From Verrucomicrobiaceae bacterium (lineage in GTDB: Bacteria; Verrucomicrobiota; Verrucomicrobiia; Verrucomicrobiales; Akkermansiaceae), in assembly GCA_027487355.1 (NCBI GenBank), contig JAIYDT010000248.1, positions 1 through 33,649 of the forward strand: 33,649 bases of DNA, in the 5' to 3' direction. Below, piece by piece: positions 14,055-21,593 of the stretch; position 1 is the stretch's first letter; each line of letters starts with the position of its first letter. Position numbers and translations under genes: made by a program. The notes under the pieces were generated by a model. It was given only the letters and a program-made list of their open reading frames with translations, did no database searches and was not told the origin of the DNA.

Positions 14055-15551
14055 ATGACCGCAGGAGCCCAGCAGGGAAAATCCCACTCGTGGTTCCGTC
14101 GTCGATGGATCAAGGTGTTGCTGCTGTTAGGCTGCCTCCCCGTCGTTCTCTTCTTTTTGAGCAACCTCTGGCTGGCCCTTCCTCCGGGCCGACATTGGGT
14201 CGCCGCGAAGATCTCCAAGCGAACCGGTTTCGAAGCCGGCGTGGAAAGAGCCTCGTGGTCTCCGTGGGATGGCATCCGGATCAACGGCTTGGTCATCCAA
14301 CAGCCTCCCGCCTTGCGGTCAAGTGTCCATGAACCGCTCTTCACCGCCACCTCGATCCAGATCTGGCCGAAGTGGATGGCTTGGTTGCAGAAGCGGATCG
14401 AGATTCATTCGATCCAGCTCGATGCGCCAAAAGCCGTTATTCCGATCGAACTGATCGCCCATCTTTCCGGCCCACCGCCCATCGTTCAAGCTCCTCCGGT
14501 CGTGGCCGCAGCAAGTCCTTCACCCACCGCGCCTAACCAAGCCCCCCCTCCGACCATCGCGGCCGCTCCGCCCATCCAGGGTCCCCCACCCACCATCGCG
14601 GCCGCTCCGCCCGGTGCGGTCGCGCTTCCTCCTCCGCAGCCTTCGATCCAGAACACGCCGCTCGCACCTGCCGCGTCCTCGTCCGTCTCCGTGCCCACCT
14701 CATGGATTCATGTGAGACATGGCTCGCTCGCCATCGTTGCCGGAAGCCAGGCACGTACCCTTCTCGAAGCGGACCATTTCAATGCGGACCTTCCGGCTGC
14801 GGGCGCTCCCGCCTCTTCGCTTGCAACCTTGGAGTCGATCAAGGGTCTCGGGCATGAGGTCATCCGTGATTTGAAACTCCCCCTCAACTGGCAGTCGCCC
14901 ATCCTCGAGATCGGCCCCATTTCCGCCGAGGCCAGCGGCATTCCGTTCCAATTGATCGCCAAGCTCGCCTTCGCAGGAAACCTCCCGATCGCCATCGACT
15001 TGAACCTTCCGCCGAAGGAATCCTTCAAGGTCACCCTCCCGAACCAACGCCTTGTCTCCGTCGATGCCTTCCGTGCCTTTGGTCATTTCCGGGGCTTCGT
15101 TGCCTTTCCCGCCTCCTGGCAGGGAGACTTCCTGATTGAGGGACGCGGGCTTTCCACCAGCCTGCCGCCTCAGGCTGACCTCCGCTTCGACCGGGGCATC
15201 GCTGTCTTCTTGCTGCGGGGCGGGCTGCTGACCTGCACCGATGCCCGGCTCATTGGCGACGACCTTTCCCTGCTCGGAAATGGCACGGTGCTCTCCGATA
15301 GTCGGGCTGCCGCAGTCTTGAGGATCGTGGCCCCGCCCGCCTACGCACACGGACTCTCCGAACGCATCGGCAGGATGACCGGCAAGCGCATCACCTTCGG
15401 CACAATGGGCACCCCGGATCGGATGGGGTCGGACCTCTACGCGCTCGGAAATCTGGACGGCATCAACGTCCAACTCGGGCAAGGCGGCGATCTGATCGAT
15501 GGGCCGACCCTGCTGGCCCTTCTCAAAGCGAAGGCCGCCGCATCGCCGTGA
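14055..15551 (+). CDS. AsmA-like membrane-anchored envelope protein with Pro/Ala linker
   Basis: A 498-residue protein with a short basic cytoplasmic end and one transmembrane anchor (about residues 19-40, IKVLLLLGCLPVVLFFLSNLWLAL). A beta-strand-rich domain follows, with phrases such as GFEAGVERASWSPWDGIRINGLVI. That arrangement is seen in AsmA/DUF748/TamB-like proteins, which act in lipid or outer-membrane-protein transport. Residues about 139-214 are an Ala/Pro linker with a near-duplicate 13-residue unit (PPPTIAAAPP twice). A second beta-rich part follows, with LRFDRGIAVFLLRGGLLTCTDARLIGDDLSLLGNGTV resembling AsmA C-terminal repeats. The family call is by pattern only. It overlaps the possible GTG start of rsmD. 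Confidence 0.65.
   Translation: MTAGAQQGKSHSWFRRRWIKVLLLLGCLPVVLFFLSNLWLALPPGRHWVAAKISKRTGFEAGVERASWSPWDGIRINGLVIQQPPALRSSVHEPLFTATSIQIWPKWMAWLQKRIEIHSIQLDAPKAVIPIELIAHLSGPPPIVQAPPVVAAASPSPTAPNQAPPPTIAAAPPIQGPPPTIAAAPPGAVALPPPQPSIQNTPLAPAASSSVSVPTSWIHVRHGSLAIVAGSQARTLLEADHFNADLPAAGAPASSLATLESIKGLGHEVIRDLKLPLNWQSPILEIGPISAEASGIPFQLIAKLAFAGNLPIAIDLNLPPKESFKVTLPNQRLVSVDAFRAFGHFRGFVAFPASWQGDFLIEGRGLSTSLPPQADLRFDRGIAVFLLRGGLLTCTDARLIGDDLSLLGNGTVLSDSRAAAVLRIVAPPAYAHGLSERIGRMTGKRITFGTMGTPDRMGSDLYALGNLDGINVQLGQGGDLIDGPTLLALLKAKAAASP
14540..14612 (+). repeat. Two-copy 39-bp in-frame repeat encoding a Pro/Ala linker
   Basis: The 21-bp core ACCATCGCGGCCGCTCCGCCC occurs at 14553-14573 and again at 14592-14612, a 39-bp period equal to 13 codons. 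It lies inside the AsmA-like gene's linker, so copy number could change without breaking the frame. Confidence 0.8.
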
Positions 15552-16144
15552 TTGTCAGCCGCCGCGCGGGATGCCACGAATCCGGCGTGCGCATCATCGC
15601 AGGAAAAGCAGGCCGACTGGCCATCAAGGTTCCGGGAGCAGTGGCCCGGCCGACCACCGACTTCGTCCGTCAGGCGATTTTCTCGATCCTCGGGGAAAAG
15701 GTCGATGACGCCCGAGTGCTCGACCTCTTCGCCGGCTCCGGCGCGATCGGCCTGGAAGCACTCAGCCGCGGTGCCGCCTCGTGCGTCTTCGTCGATGATC
15801 ACCGCCAGGCGATCAAGGTCATCGGGGAAAACCTCGCGAAGTCCCGGCTCGAAGGAGCCCGCGTGGTGAAGTCCGAGGCCCTGCCCTTCCTGAAAGGCGA
15901 CAAGGCGCTTTATGACCTCATCTTCGCCGATCCTCCCTACGTGAAGCACTACGGCGACCACGATCACCTGCGTGAGCTGTTAGACAAGGGTGACATCCAG
16001 TCGCACCTCGCGCCCGATGGCTGGTTCATCGTCGAGGTTTCCTCCTCCTATCGCTCTCCGGAAGCAGACGGCTGGCGGCTGGTGGATCGTCGCGAATACG
16101 GCAGCAGCGCCATCCTGCTTTACGCTCCCGCTCCCTCAGCCTAG
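15548..16144 (+). CDS. rsmD: 16S rRNA (guanine(966)-N2)-methyltransferase RsmD
   Basis: A protein of up to 198 residues in the Rossmann-fold methyltransferase family. RsmD landmarks are present in order: RIIAGKAGRL near the N-terminus, ARPTTDFVRQAIFSIL, the SAM-binding DLFAGSGAIGLEALSRGA, and the catalytic DPPY in DLIFADPPYVKHYG. RsmD methylates N2 of G966 in 16S rRNA during 30S maturation, using S-adenosylmethionine. The ORF-track start is a GTG at 15548 overlapping the previous stop (GTGA). A GTG at 15587 gives the family's usual MRIIAG start and 185 residues, so the true start may be there. The next gene begins 11 bp downstream. Confidence 0.9.
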   Translation: MIVSRRAGCHESGVRIIAGKAGRLAIKVPGAVARPTTDFVRQAIFSILGEKVDDARVLDLFAGSGAIGLEALSRGAASCVFVDDHRQAIKVIGENLAKSRLEGARVVKSEALPFLKGDKALYDLIFADPPYVKHYGDHDHLRELLDKGDIQSHLAPDGWFIVEVSSSYRSPEADGWRLVDRREYGSSAILLYAPAPSA

Positions 16145-16155
16145 CCTTCCGAGCG

Positions 16156-17433
16156 ATGCGAAGTTTTCTTGGAATGGCGATCTACCGGCTGTTGTTGCCG
16201 GGGCTGTTCCTTGTCGCGTTCCCGGCCTGGCTCGTCAAGATGGCGCGACGCGGCGGCTTCGGCAGCGGCCTGCGGGAGCGGCTCTCCTGGTATCGCACCT
16301 CTCTCGACTACGAACCCTGCGCGGCGGCCCACCTGCATGCCGTGAGTGTCGGCGAGGCCCTGCTTGCCCTGAAGCTTCTGCGCGAGTGGCGGAAGGCGGA
16401 CCCGGAACAGAAGTTCGTCCTCGCCACCGGCACCGCCACCGGCCACGCGGTCGCGCTTGAGAACGCCCCTGATGACGTTCGCGTCGTTTATGCGCCGCTG
16501 GACTTCAAGTGGATGGTGAGGCGCTATCTGAATCGCTTCGAGCCGACACAGATCGTCCTCGTAGAAGGAGAGGCCTGGCCCAACCTGCTGCAAGAATGCA
16601 ATCGCCATGCAATCCCGGTGCGACTGGTCAACGCCCGTGTTTCCCCAAGGTCCAAGCGCCGCTATCGGAAATTCGCAGCTTGGATCAGGCCCGTGTTTTC
16701 CCTTCTCGATCTGGTCGCCGTGCAGGAACCCGAGGATGCGGAGATCTGGAACGAGCTCGGAGTTCCCAGAGACCGCATCGTCGTCACCGGCAGCCTGAAA
16801 TTCGATCCTGGCAGCGGTGCCCGTCCGCAGCCTCGAGCGGAGTTCTCGGAAATGCTGGCGGCCTTTGGATCTAACAGACCCATCGTCCTCGCCGCCAGCA
16901 CGCATGCAGGTGAGGAAATCCTGACTGCCCGCGCCGTGCGTGAGGCCTCATCAGAAGCGCTGTTCGCCGTTGTCCCCCGCCATGCCGAACGCCGCACGGA
17001 AGTCCGGGCAGCGCTGGAGGCGGAGGGCTTTGAGGTCATCCTGCGATCCTCGTTTTCACAGCCTTCAACTCCATCGAACGCGGTGTTTGTCATCGACTCC
17101 ACCGGTGAACTGCGCGACTGGACCGCCCATGCCGATGTGGTGGTGATCGGGAAGAGTTTCCTGGGCACCGGCGGGCAGAATCCCTGTGAGGCGGTCATCG
17201 CCGGCAAGCCGGTTGTCTTCGGCCCTCACATGGAGAATTTCGAACCGCTGGCCACACGACTCGCCTCATCCGGCGGATGCCTTCGCGTCGAGACTTCCGA
17301 AAACCTGGCAAAAACCCTCCGGACCACCTTGGCTGGCGGCCCCTCATTGGATGGCGGCATCATCGCCGCGCGTGCGGCACTCGGCCTTCATGAAGGTGCC
17401 TGCGCCCGAATGGTCGCGCTCTTACGGGCTTGA
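16156..17433 (+). CDS. waaA: 3-deoxy-D-manno-octulosonic acid (Kdo) transferase
   Basis: A 425-residue GT30 glycosyltransferase that adds Kdo to lipid A precursors at the inner membrane. There is an N-terminal hydrophobic anchor (about residues 8-27). The catalytic region is HAVSVGEALLALKLLREW, where the Glu is the expected base. Other family segments are LVEGEAWPNLLQEC (usually ETELWPN), LVNARVSPRSKRRYRK, VAVQEPEDAEIWNELG, TGSLKFD and the CMP-Kdo binding SFLGTGGQNPCEAVIAGKPVVFGPHMENF. The gene shows that the organism makes Kdo-containing lipopolysaccharide. It is 11 bp after rsmD and probably co-transcribed with it. Confidence 0.92.
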   Translation: MRSFLGMAIYRLLLPGLFLVAFPAWLVKMARRGGFGSGLRERLSWYRTSLDYEPCAAAHLHAVSVGEALLALKLLREWRKADPEQKFVLATGTATGHAVALENAPDDVRVVYAPLDFKWMVRRYLNRFEPTQIVLVEGEAWPNLLQECNRHAIPVRLVNARVSPRSKRRYRKFAAWIRPVFSLLDLVAVQEPEDAEIWNELGVPRDRIVVTGSLKFDPGSGARPQPRAEFSEMLAAFGSNRPIVLAASTHAGEEILTARAVREASSEALFAVVPRHAERRTEVRAALEAEGFEVILRSSFSQPSTPSNAVFVIDSTGELRDWTAHADVVVIGKSFLGTGGQNPCEAVIAGKPVVFGPHMENFEPLATRLASSGGCLRVETSENLAKTLRTTLAGGPSLDGGIIAARAALGLHEGACARMVALLRA

Positions 17434-17499
17434 AATCATCGCGAGATTGCCTCAACCCCGTGTTTGTCATTTGCAAACAACCCATTAACCTCGCCACCT

Positions 17500-19074
17500 G
17501 TGAGCGATCCTGAATCCAATCCCCTGCGCAGCCTGCTGTCCGGCATCGACCTCGGTCCGGCCTGGGCGCGCAGCACCACGCCTCCGAAACCGCAGGCACG
17601 CGCCCCTCGTGAAGACTCCACTCCGGAGGTGCCGAGACGCGACTCCAGTGATCGCAACGACCGTGGCCCCCGTGGCCCCCGTGGCGCAGGCGGAGGGGAC
17701 CGCGACGGCGGACGGCGTTTTGAAAAGCGGCAGGACGAGCGCGGCGGCAAGTACGAGGATCGTCGTAGTGCCCCACCCCAGCGCGAGGAGATCGAGCCCG
17801 CACCCGGCGTGCGCGTCCAGATCCATCCGGACCCACAGGCCTTGAATCTGGTCGGCAAGGAAATCCATCAGGTCGCCCGGGTTTACTCCCTGTTCGACAT
17901 CGCCCAGATCCTTCTCGCCCAGCGCGAACGGGTCCGTGCGGTCTTCGAGGTCGAGGACAAACGCCCCGCCCTCTTTCTCGGGAAGCTCGATGGCTCGCTC
18001 TGGCTCACCCGCGAGGAAGCGGTCCGCCATTTCTGGCAATCCGATGCGAAGGCTGGACTCTTCGAAGAGGAAACCATCGAGGTCGATCCACCAACCGGAA
18101 ATTTCCAGATCGTCGCACGCTGCGGCATGAGCGGCGAGTGGCTCGGACCTCCGAATTTTCATGCCTATCAGACGAACCTCCGTCGCATCCATCGCGAGCG
18201 GTTTTCAAATCTTCCCTTCGAGGTCTATGCCTCACGCGTCCGCAGCGAACGCGGCGAGGAGGCGGTCAACGCATGGCTTGAAACCATGAAGAAGCGGACC
18301 CGCTGGCGTCCGAAGGGTGACGAGGACGCCGCCTGGATCGAGGATGCAGCCGAGGCCGAGCGTGCCTTCAGCAGCAAGTTCTTCGCGGACGCCTTCGAGG
18401 AAACCCGCAAGGCCGAGGTGTCCGGCGGAGTTCCAGCCAAGCACATTTCTCCAAGTCTGCTGGCGTCCCTGCGCATGGCTGGCTTCCACTCCCGCAAGCA
18501 TCCAGCCGTCATGATTCCGACGATCTGTCGCATGCTTGAAGGCGAGCACCTTCCAGTCTTCAAGCGCGAGGGCAAGCTTTTCACCGGCCCAGCCCGTCCT
18601 CATCCGGTTCCTGCCGACTCCGTCCTGGCCGAGCGGCCTGCCGCCATCGTTTCCTGGCTCAAGGGTCGGAAAGATCCGAAACTGGGAGAACTCTGGAAAG
18701 GAGTGCTCCCCGAGGGCGTCACCGAAGCCCCCCAGGAATGGCTGGTCGATCTCTTCTGGCTTCTCACCCAAGGCCACCTTCTCCTGTTCGCCGATGACCG
18801 CATCGTCCTTCCGGAGCGTCGCCAGAGCGGTCAATCCGCCAAGGCAGCCCCCACCAAACCGGAGCCTGTCGCGGTTGACAAAAAGAAGCGCAAACGCAGA
18901 ACCAAGAAGCGGAAACCCAAGAAGCGCGTTGGAGTAAGCCGTCGGCGCCTGAAGCTCAATCCCCTTGCGCTCCGCCTCGCCAAGGCAGCCCCGGACAAGA
19001 TGTGGAGCCACCAGCTTCGCACCCGGACCCTGCGCCGCAGCCAGATCCTTTCCGCTCGCGAAGAGGAATCGTAA
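17500..19074 (+). CDS. Unknown protein with RG-rich N-terminus and Lys/Arg-rich C-terminus
   Basis: A 524-residue protein of no family I recognise. Residues about 35-100 are disordered and rich in Arg, Gly, Asp and Pro (for example DRNDRGPRGPRGAGGGDRDG), like an RGG box. A folded middle part follows (about 110-420), with an alpha/beta look (VYSLFDIAQILLAQRERVRAVF, LFLGKLDGSLWLTREEAVRHFW) and a later helical section (SLLASLRMAGFHSRKHPAVMIP, WLVDLFWLLTQGHLLLFADDR). The C-terminal 80 residues are strongly basic (KKKRKRRTKKRKPKKRVGVSRRR). Both ends suggest nucleic-acid binding, most likely RNA. The start was taken as the GTG at 17500. The ORF-track TTG at 17464 is less likely. It follows waaA by 66 bp. 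Confidence 0.75.
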   Translation: MSDPESNPLRSLLSGIDLGPAWARSTTPPKPQARAPREDSTPEVPRRDSSDRNDRGPRGPRGAGGGDRDGGRRFEKRQDERGGKYEDRRSAPPQREEIEPAPGVRVQIHPDPQALNLVGKEIHQVARVYSLFDIAQILLAQRERVRAVFEVEDKRPALFLGKLDGSLWLTREEAVRHFWQSDAKAGLFEEETIEVDPPTGNFQIVARCGMSGEWLGPPNFHAYQTNLRRIHRERFSNLPFEVYASRVRSERGEEAVNAWLETMKKRTRWRPKGDEDAAWIEDAAEAERAFSSKFFADAFEETRKAEVSGGVPAKHISPSLLASLRMAGFHSRKHPAVMIPTICRMLEGEHLPVFKREGKLFTGPARPHPVPADSVLAERPAAIVSWLKGRKDPKLGELWKGVLPEGVTEAPQEWLVDLFWLLTQGHLLLFADDRIVLPERRQSGQSAKAAPTKPEPVAVDKKKRKRRTKKRKPKKRVGVSRRRLKLNPLALRLAKAAPDKMWSHQLRTRTLRRSQILSAREEES

Positions 19075-19355
19075 TCACACCGTTTCAAACCCTATCGACC
19101 CGGCTTGTTTGGGATTCACCGCAATCGATACGTAAAACAACGAGTGCGGTATTCTTATTTAATAGCCCAAAATACCAAAAAGAAACCGCGCGCGGACGTC
19201 ATCAAAGACTAATCTTCACTCAAAAACGTGGATCAATTGCTGCATTCTAGGGCTGAGTGCGTTGATCCTCAGTGGTCATTATAAAAAATTAATTCGAGGA
19301 TTTCAGAATAAAACGACTTGCATGCGCTATCCGACAGGAGAATGGTTCCGCCCGC
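19075..19355. other. AT-rich leader region with an inverted repeat
   Basis: A 281-bp gap with much lower GC than its neighbours (stretches such as CATTATAAAAAATTAATTC). It holds an exact inverted repeat, GGATCAA (19230-19236) and TTGATCC (19262-19268), with a 25-bp spacer, which could be an operator or a weak hairpin. An AGGAGA at about 19334-19339 lies 16 bp before the next gene's ATG. It also precedes an out-of-frame six-codon ATG frame (MVPPAC). No clear promoter with good spacing is found. Confidence 0.45.
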
Positions 19356-19898
19356 ATGTTGAATATACCTGAACCGACGCTGTCGAAGATCCTCGAACTC
19401 AGAACGAAGAACGGTCTCGAAGCCACCCCGGAAGCTCTTGAAGCCTCCATCATTGCCGCCAAGTGCAAGTGGACCCTTGAGGACACGCCCCGCTATCGCA
19501 CCGCTGGAGAATCCCCTATTTATATCTCCGGAAAATATCTCACCCAAGCGGGTGTCTGTCCCGCCACGGGCGAAAAGGATGGCGGACGTACCTCCAAGCC
19601 ACCGGGCATCAAGGCTCCGAAAGCCGCCAAGCCCGAGCCGACCGCCTTTGGCACCGCCAACAGCGAAGAGGCCTTTTTCCGTGTCCTCCACGCGAAGGGC
19701 TTCGGCATCAAGATCAGCAAGGATCTGCTCACCGGCGAGATCAACAAGGAAGTGCCACGCGCCATCGCCGACCTCGGCCTGGTGTTCAGCTCCATCCCGG
19801 TCCGCACCGACTCGGTCCATGTGATCCAGACCAGCCCACAGATCCAGGTCGCCATGAGCTTGGACAAGTTCCTTGAGATCGCCAAGATCAAGGCCTGA
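19356..19898 (+). CDS. Unknown 180-residue protein, highly regular codon use
   Basis: A 180-residue soluble protein without signal peptide or transmembrane segment. The N-terminal part looks helical (PTLSKILELRTKNG, TPEALEASIIAAKCKW). Two cysteines (C37 and C68) are present, the second in AGVCPATGEKDGG. A Lys/Pro-rich linker (SKPPGIKAPKAAKPEP) leads to a C-terminal alpha/beta domain (EEAFFRVLHAKGFGIKISKDLLTGEIN, then VHVIQTSPQIQVAMSLDKFLEIAKIKA). I recognise no family. The gene has its own long AT-rich leader and a strong terminator, so it is probably transcribed alone, and perhaps strongly. Confidence 0.75.
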   Translation: MLNIPEPTLSKILELRTKNGLEATPEALEASIIAAKCKWTLEDTPRYRTAGESPIYISGKYLTQAGVCPATGEKDGGRTSKPPGIKAPKAAKPEPTAFGTANSEEAFFRVLHAKGFGIKISKDLLTGEINKEVPRAIADLGLVFSSIPVRTDSVHVIQTSPQIQVAMSLDKFLEIAKIKA

Positions 19899-19946
19899 CC
19901 CTAATCGCGGATCCGCGCTTCCAAGTGGAGCCGATCCGCCTCTTCC

Positions 19947-19972
19947 AAAGGCCCCGTTCGCGGGGCCTTTTT
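19947..19972 (+). terminator. Rho-independent terminator
   Basis: A 10-bp perfect stem (AAAGGCCCCG / CGGGGCCTTT) closes a UUCG tetraloop and runs into TTTTTC. It lies 48 bp after the stop of the 180-residue gene. On the opposite strand it would also give a hairpin followed by a short T-run downstream of the ROK gene (stop at 20038), so it may act in both directions. Confidence 0.92.
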
Positions 19973-20037
19973 CGTGCCGTGAGACCTGAAGATTGGCCTG
20001 CCCACGGTGGGGTCACCGGGAGCAGGCCCATGAGAAG

Positions 20038-21438
20038 TCACGCCATCACCGGAACCAGTGCAGGAAGGCTGCCGGCGGCGACCGCCTGGCCGTGACGCTT
20101 GGTCTTTTCGTCAGGAACCACGAGCTTGATGCGGAGATCCGGGAACTCGTTGGCGAGCACGGTTTCCGCCTCGTCGATGATGATCTGGCCGCCTTCGCCG
20201 GAGGTCACGCGACCGAGAATCAGGAGGTTCTCGATGTCATAGAAATCGGCGTAGTGGGCGATGGAGTAGCCGAAGCAGGTGCCGATCGTTTCATAAATCT
20301 GCGCCGCGCGGGTGTCGCCGGCCTTCATCGCTTCCTGAACCTTCACCAGCTGCTCGGGGAATGGCATCTTGCCGAAGTCGAAGCCAGCCGCCGGAGCAAG
20401 TCGGGCCACCGCCTGTTGCGAGAAATACTGGGCGCCACAGCCAATGTCGCCGGACCATTCATCGGACGGTGCATCATCACGGTAATCGACCGGCGCGAAG
20501 GCGAGTTCGTTCAGCCACGGCAGGATGTGCCCGGAACCGTTGACATAACCGGCGGCCTGCGAAGTACCCATGGCAACCCCGAGCACGCGGTTGGCCTCAA
20601 GGCCCATCGATCCGGCCAGTGCCGTAACTTCACCGTCATTGACGACCTCGAATGGAATGTTGCCCCAGCGCTCCTTGAGCGTGAAGAACAGGCGGCGGAT
20701 GTGCGTTTCGAAATCCTCCGGGCTGACCCCACGGAAGAGCGAGGCCGCGCGGATCTCGTTGTTCACGTAAACGCCGGCGGACGAGCCACCGATCGCGTCC
20801 ACACGTGGCAGATGGGCGGCGGCGCGCTTCAAGGTGTCGTGGATGCCGTCGATGTGATACTGCGGATCGCTCTGGAAATACGGGTCCCACACGACCTCTT
20901 CGGAAAAGACCACCTCGCCATCAATCAGCGCGGCACACTTGCGGTCGGAGCCACCAAGGTCGAAGCCGATGCGGCAGCCTTCCAGGTTCCGGCCCAACGA
21001 CATCGCGGCACCATTTTCCTCAGGCAGGTCCTCCACGGAACCCACGGTCGTCACGGAAATCGGCTCGCCGAAAATCTTGGTGCCAATGAAATCGCGGTCG
21101 AACTTGCGGAGGCCATCCTCGGAGTAGATCCGCGTCAGCGAGGCGGCGACATCCGGAGCACCCGCCACCAGGATGCGACTGCCACCCTTCTGCCAGAGCA
21201 GGAATTTCACGAGGCGTTCGACGTATTTCGTCGTCAGCGCGTCATTGGCGGGACCGGCGGAAAGGATGGTCCCCGACCAGCGAAACGCGGTGCCGTCGGT
21301 GCGGACCAGTGCGAGATCGAGCTTCCGGGCCCCTGGGTCTGCGGCCACCTTGGTGGCGTAGGCGCGATTCCAGAGTACAGCCGGGACGAAGCCGGAATCC
21401 AATACCGGCACGAATTGAGGAGTAACGGTCAGTGACAT
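20038..21438 (-). CDS. ROK-family protein with long N-terminal extension
   Basis: A 466-residue protein in which a ROK-type sugar kinase-like domain begins only at about residue 156. The phosphate-binding motif is IGFDLGGSDRKCAALIDG (residues 157-174), with DxGGSxxK in place of DxGGTxxK. The catalytic-aspartate region is EVVNDGEVTALAGSM, followed by VAMGTSQAAGYVNG. The zinc-binding CxCGxxGCxE of typical ROK proteins is missing; only GCGAQYF stands nearby. The first 155 residues (for example RILVAGAPDVAASLTRIYSEDG) match nothing I recognise. There is no DNA-binding domain, so a kinase-like role is more likely than a NagC-type repressor. It follows a terminator after the Gfo/Idh gene and may be expressed separately from the operon. 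The start at 21438 gives MSLTVTPQF. Confidence 0.82.
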   Translation of the reverse strand: MSLTVTPQFVPVLDSGFVPAVLWNRAYATKVAADPGARKLDLALVRTDGTAFRWSGTILSAGPANDALTTKYVERLVKFLLWQKGGSRILVAGAPDVAASLTRIYSEDGLRKFDRDFIGTKIFGEPISVTTVGSVEDLPEENGAAMSLGRNLEGCRIGFDLGGSDRKCAALIDGEVVFSEEVVWDPYFQSDPQYHIDGIHDTLKRAAAHLPRVDAIGGSSAGVYVNNEIRAASLFRGVSPEDFETHIRRLFFTLKERWGNIPFEVVNDGEVTALAGSMGLEANRVLGVAMGTSQAAGYVNGSGHILPWLNELAFAPVDYRDDAPSDEWSGDIGCGAQYFSQQAVARLAPAAGFDFGKMPFPEQLVKVQEAMKAGDTRAAQIYETIGTCFGYSIAHYADFYDIENLLILGRVTSGEGGQIIIDEAETVLANEFPDLRIKLVVPDEKTKRHGQAVAAGSLPALVPVMA

Positions 21439-21554
21439 GAGATGAGCGTGGACAAAAGGAACGGCGAGAAGTTGAACCCGTCCCGATCGAAATCCAAGTG
21501 GAAAGAACGGTTGGGTGGAGAGACCAGTGGGGGGACTTGTCACTCAAACAAAAT

Positions 21555-21577
21555 GGCCCGGCAGAACCTGCCGGGCC
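21555..21577 (-). terminator. Intrinsic terminator after the Gfo/Idh gene
   Basis: GGCCCGGCAG and CTGCCGGGCC form a perfect 10-bp stem with a 3-nt loop. Read on the minus strand it is followed by ATTTTGTTTGAG. It lies 16 bp past the stop of the oxidoreductase gene and 116 bp before the start of the ROK gene, so it should reduce read-through into that gene. Confidence 0.85.
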
Positions 21578-21593
21578 TCATGACAAGCTTCAA

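Noticed and set aside
19993-21435. 480-codon plus-strand ORF opposite the ROK gene
   Set aside because: It is a mirror frame of the ROK-family gene with no recognisable motif.
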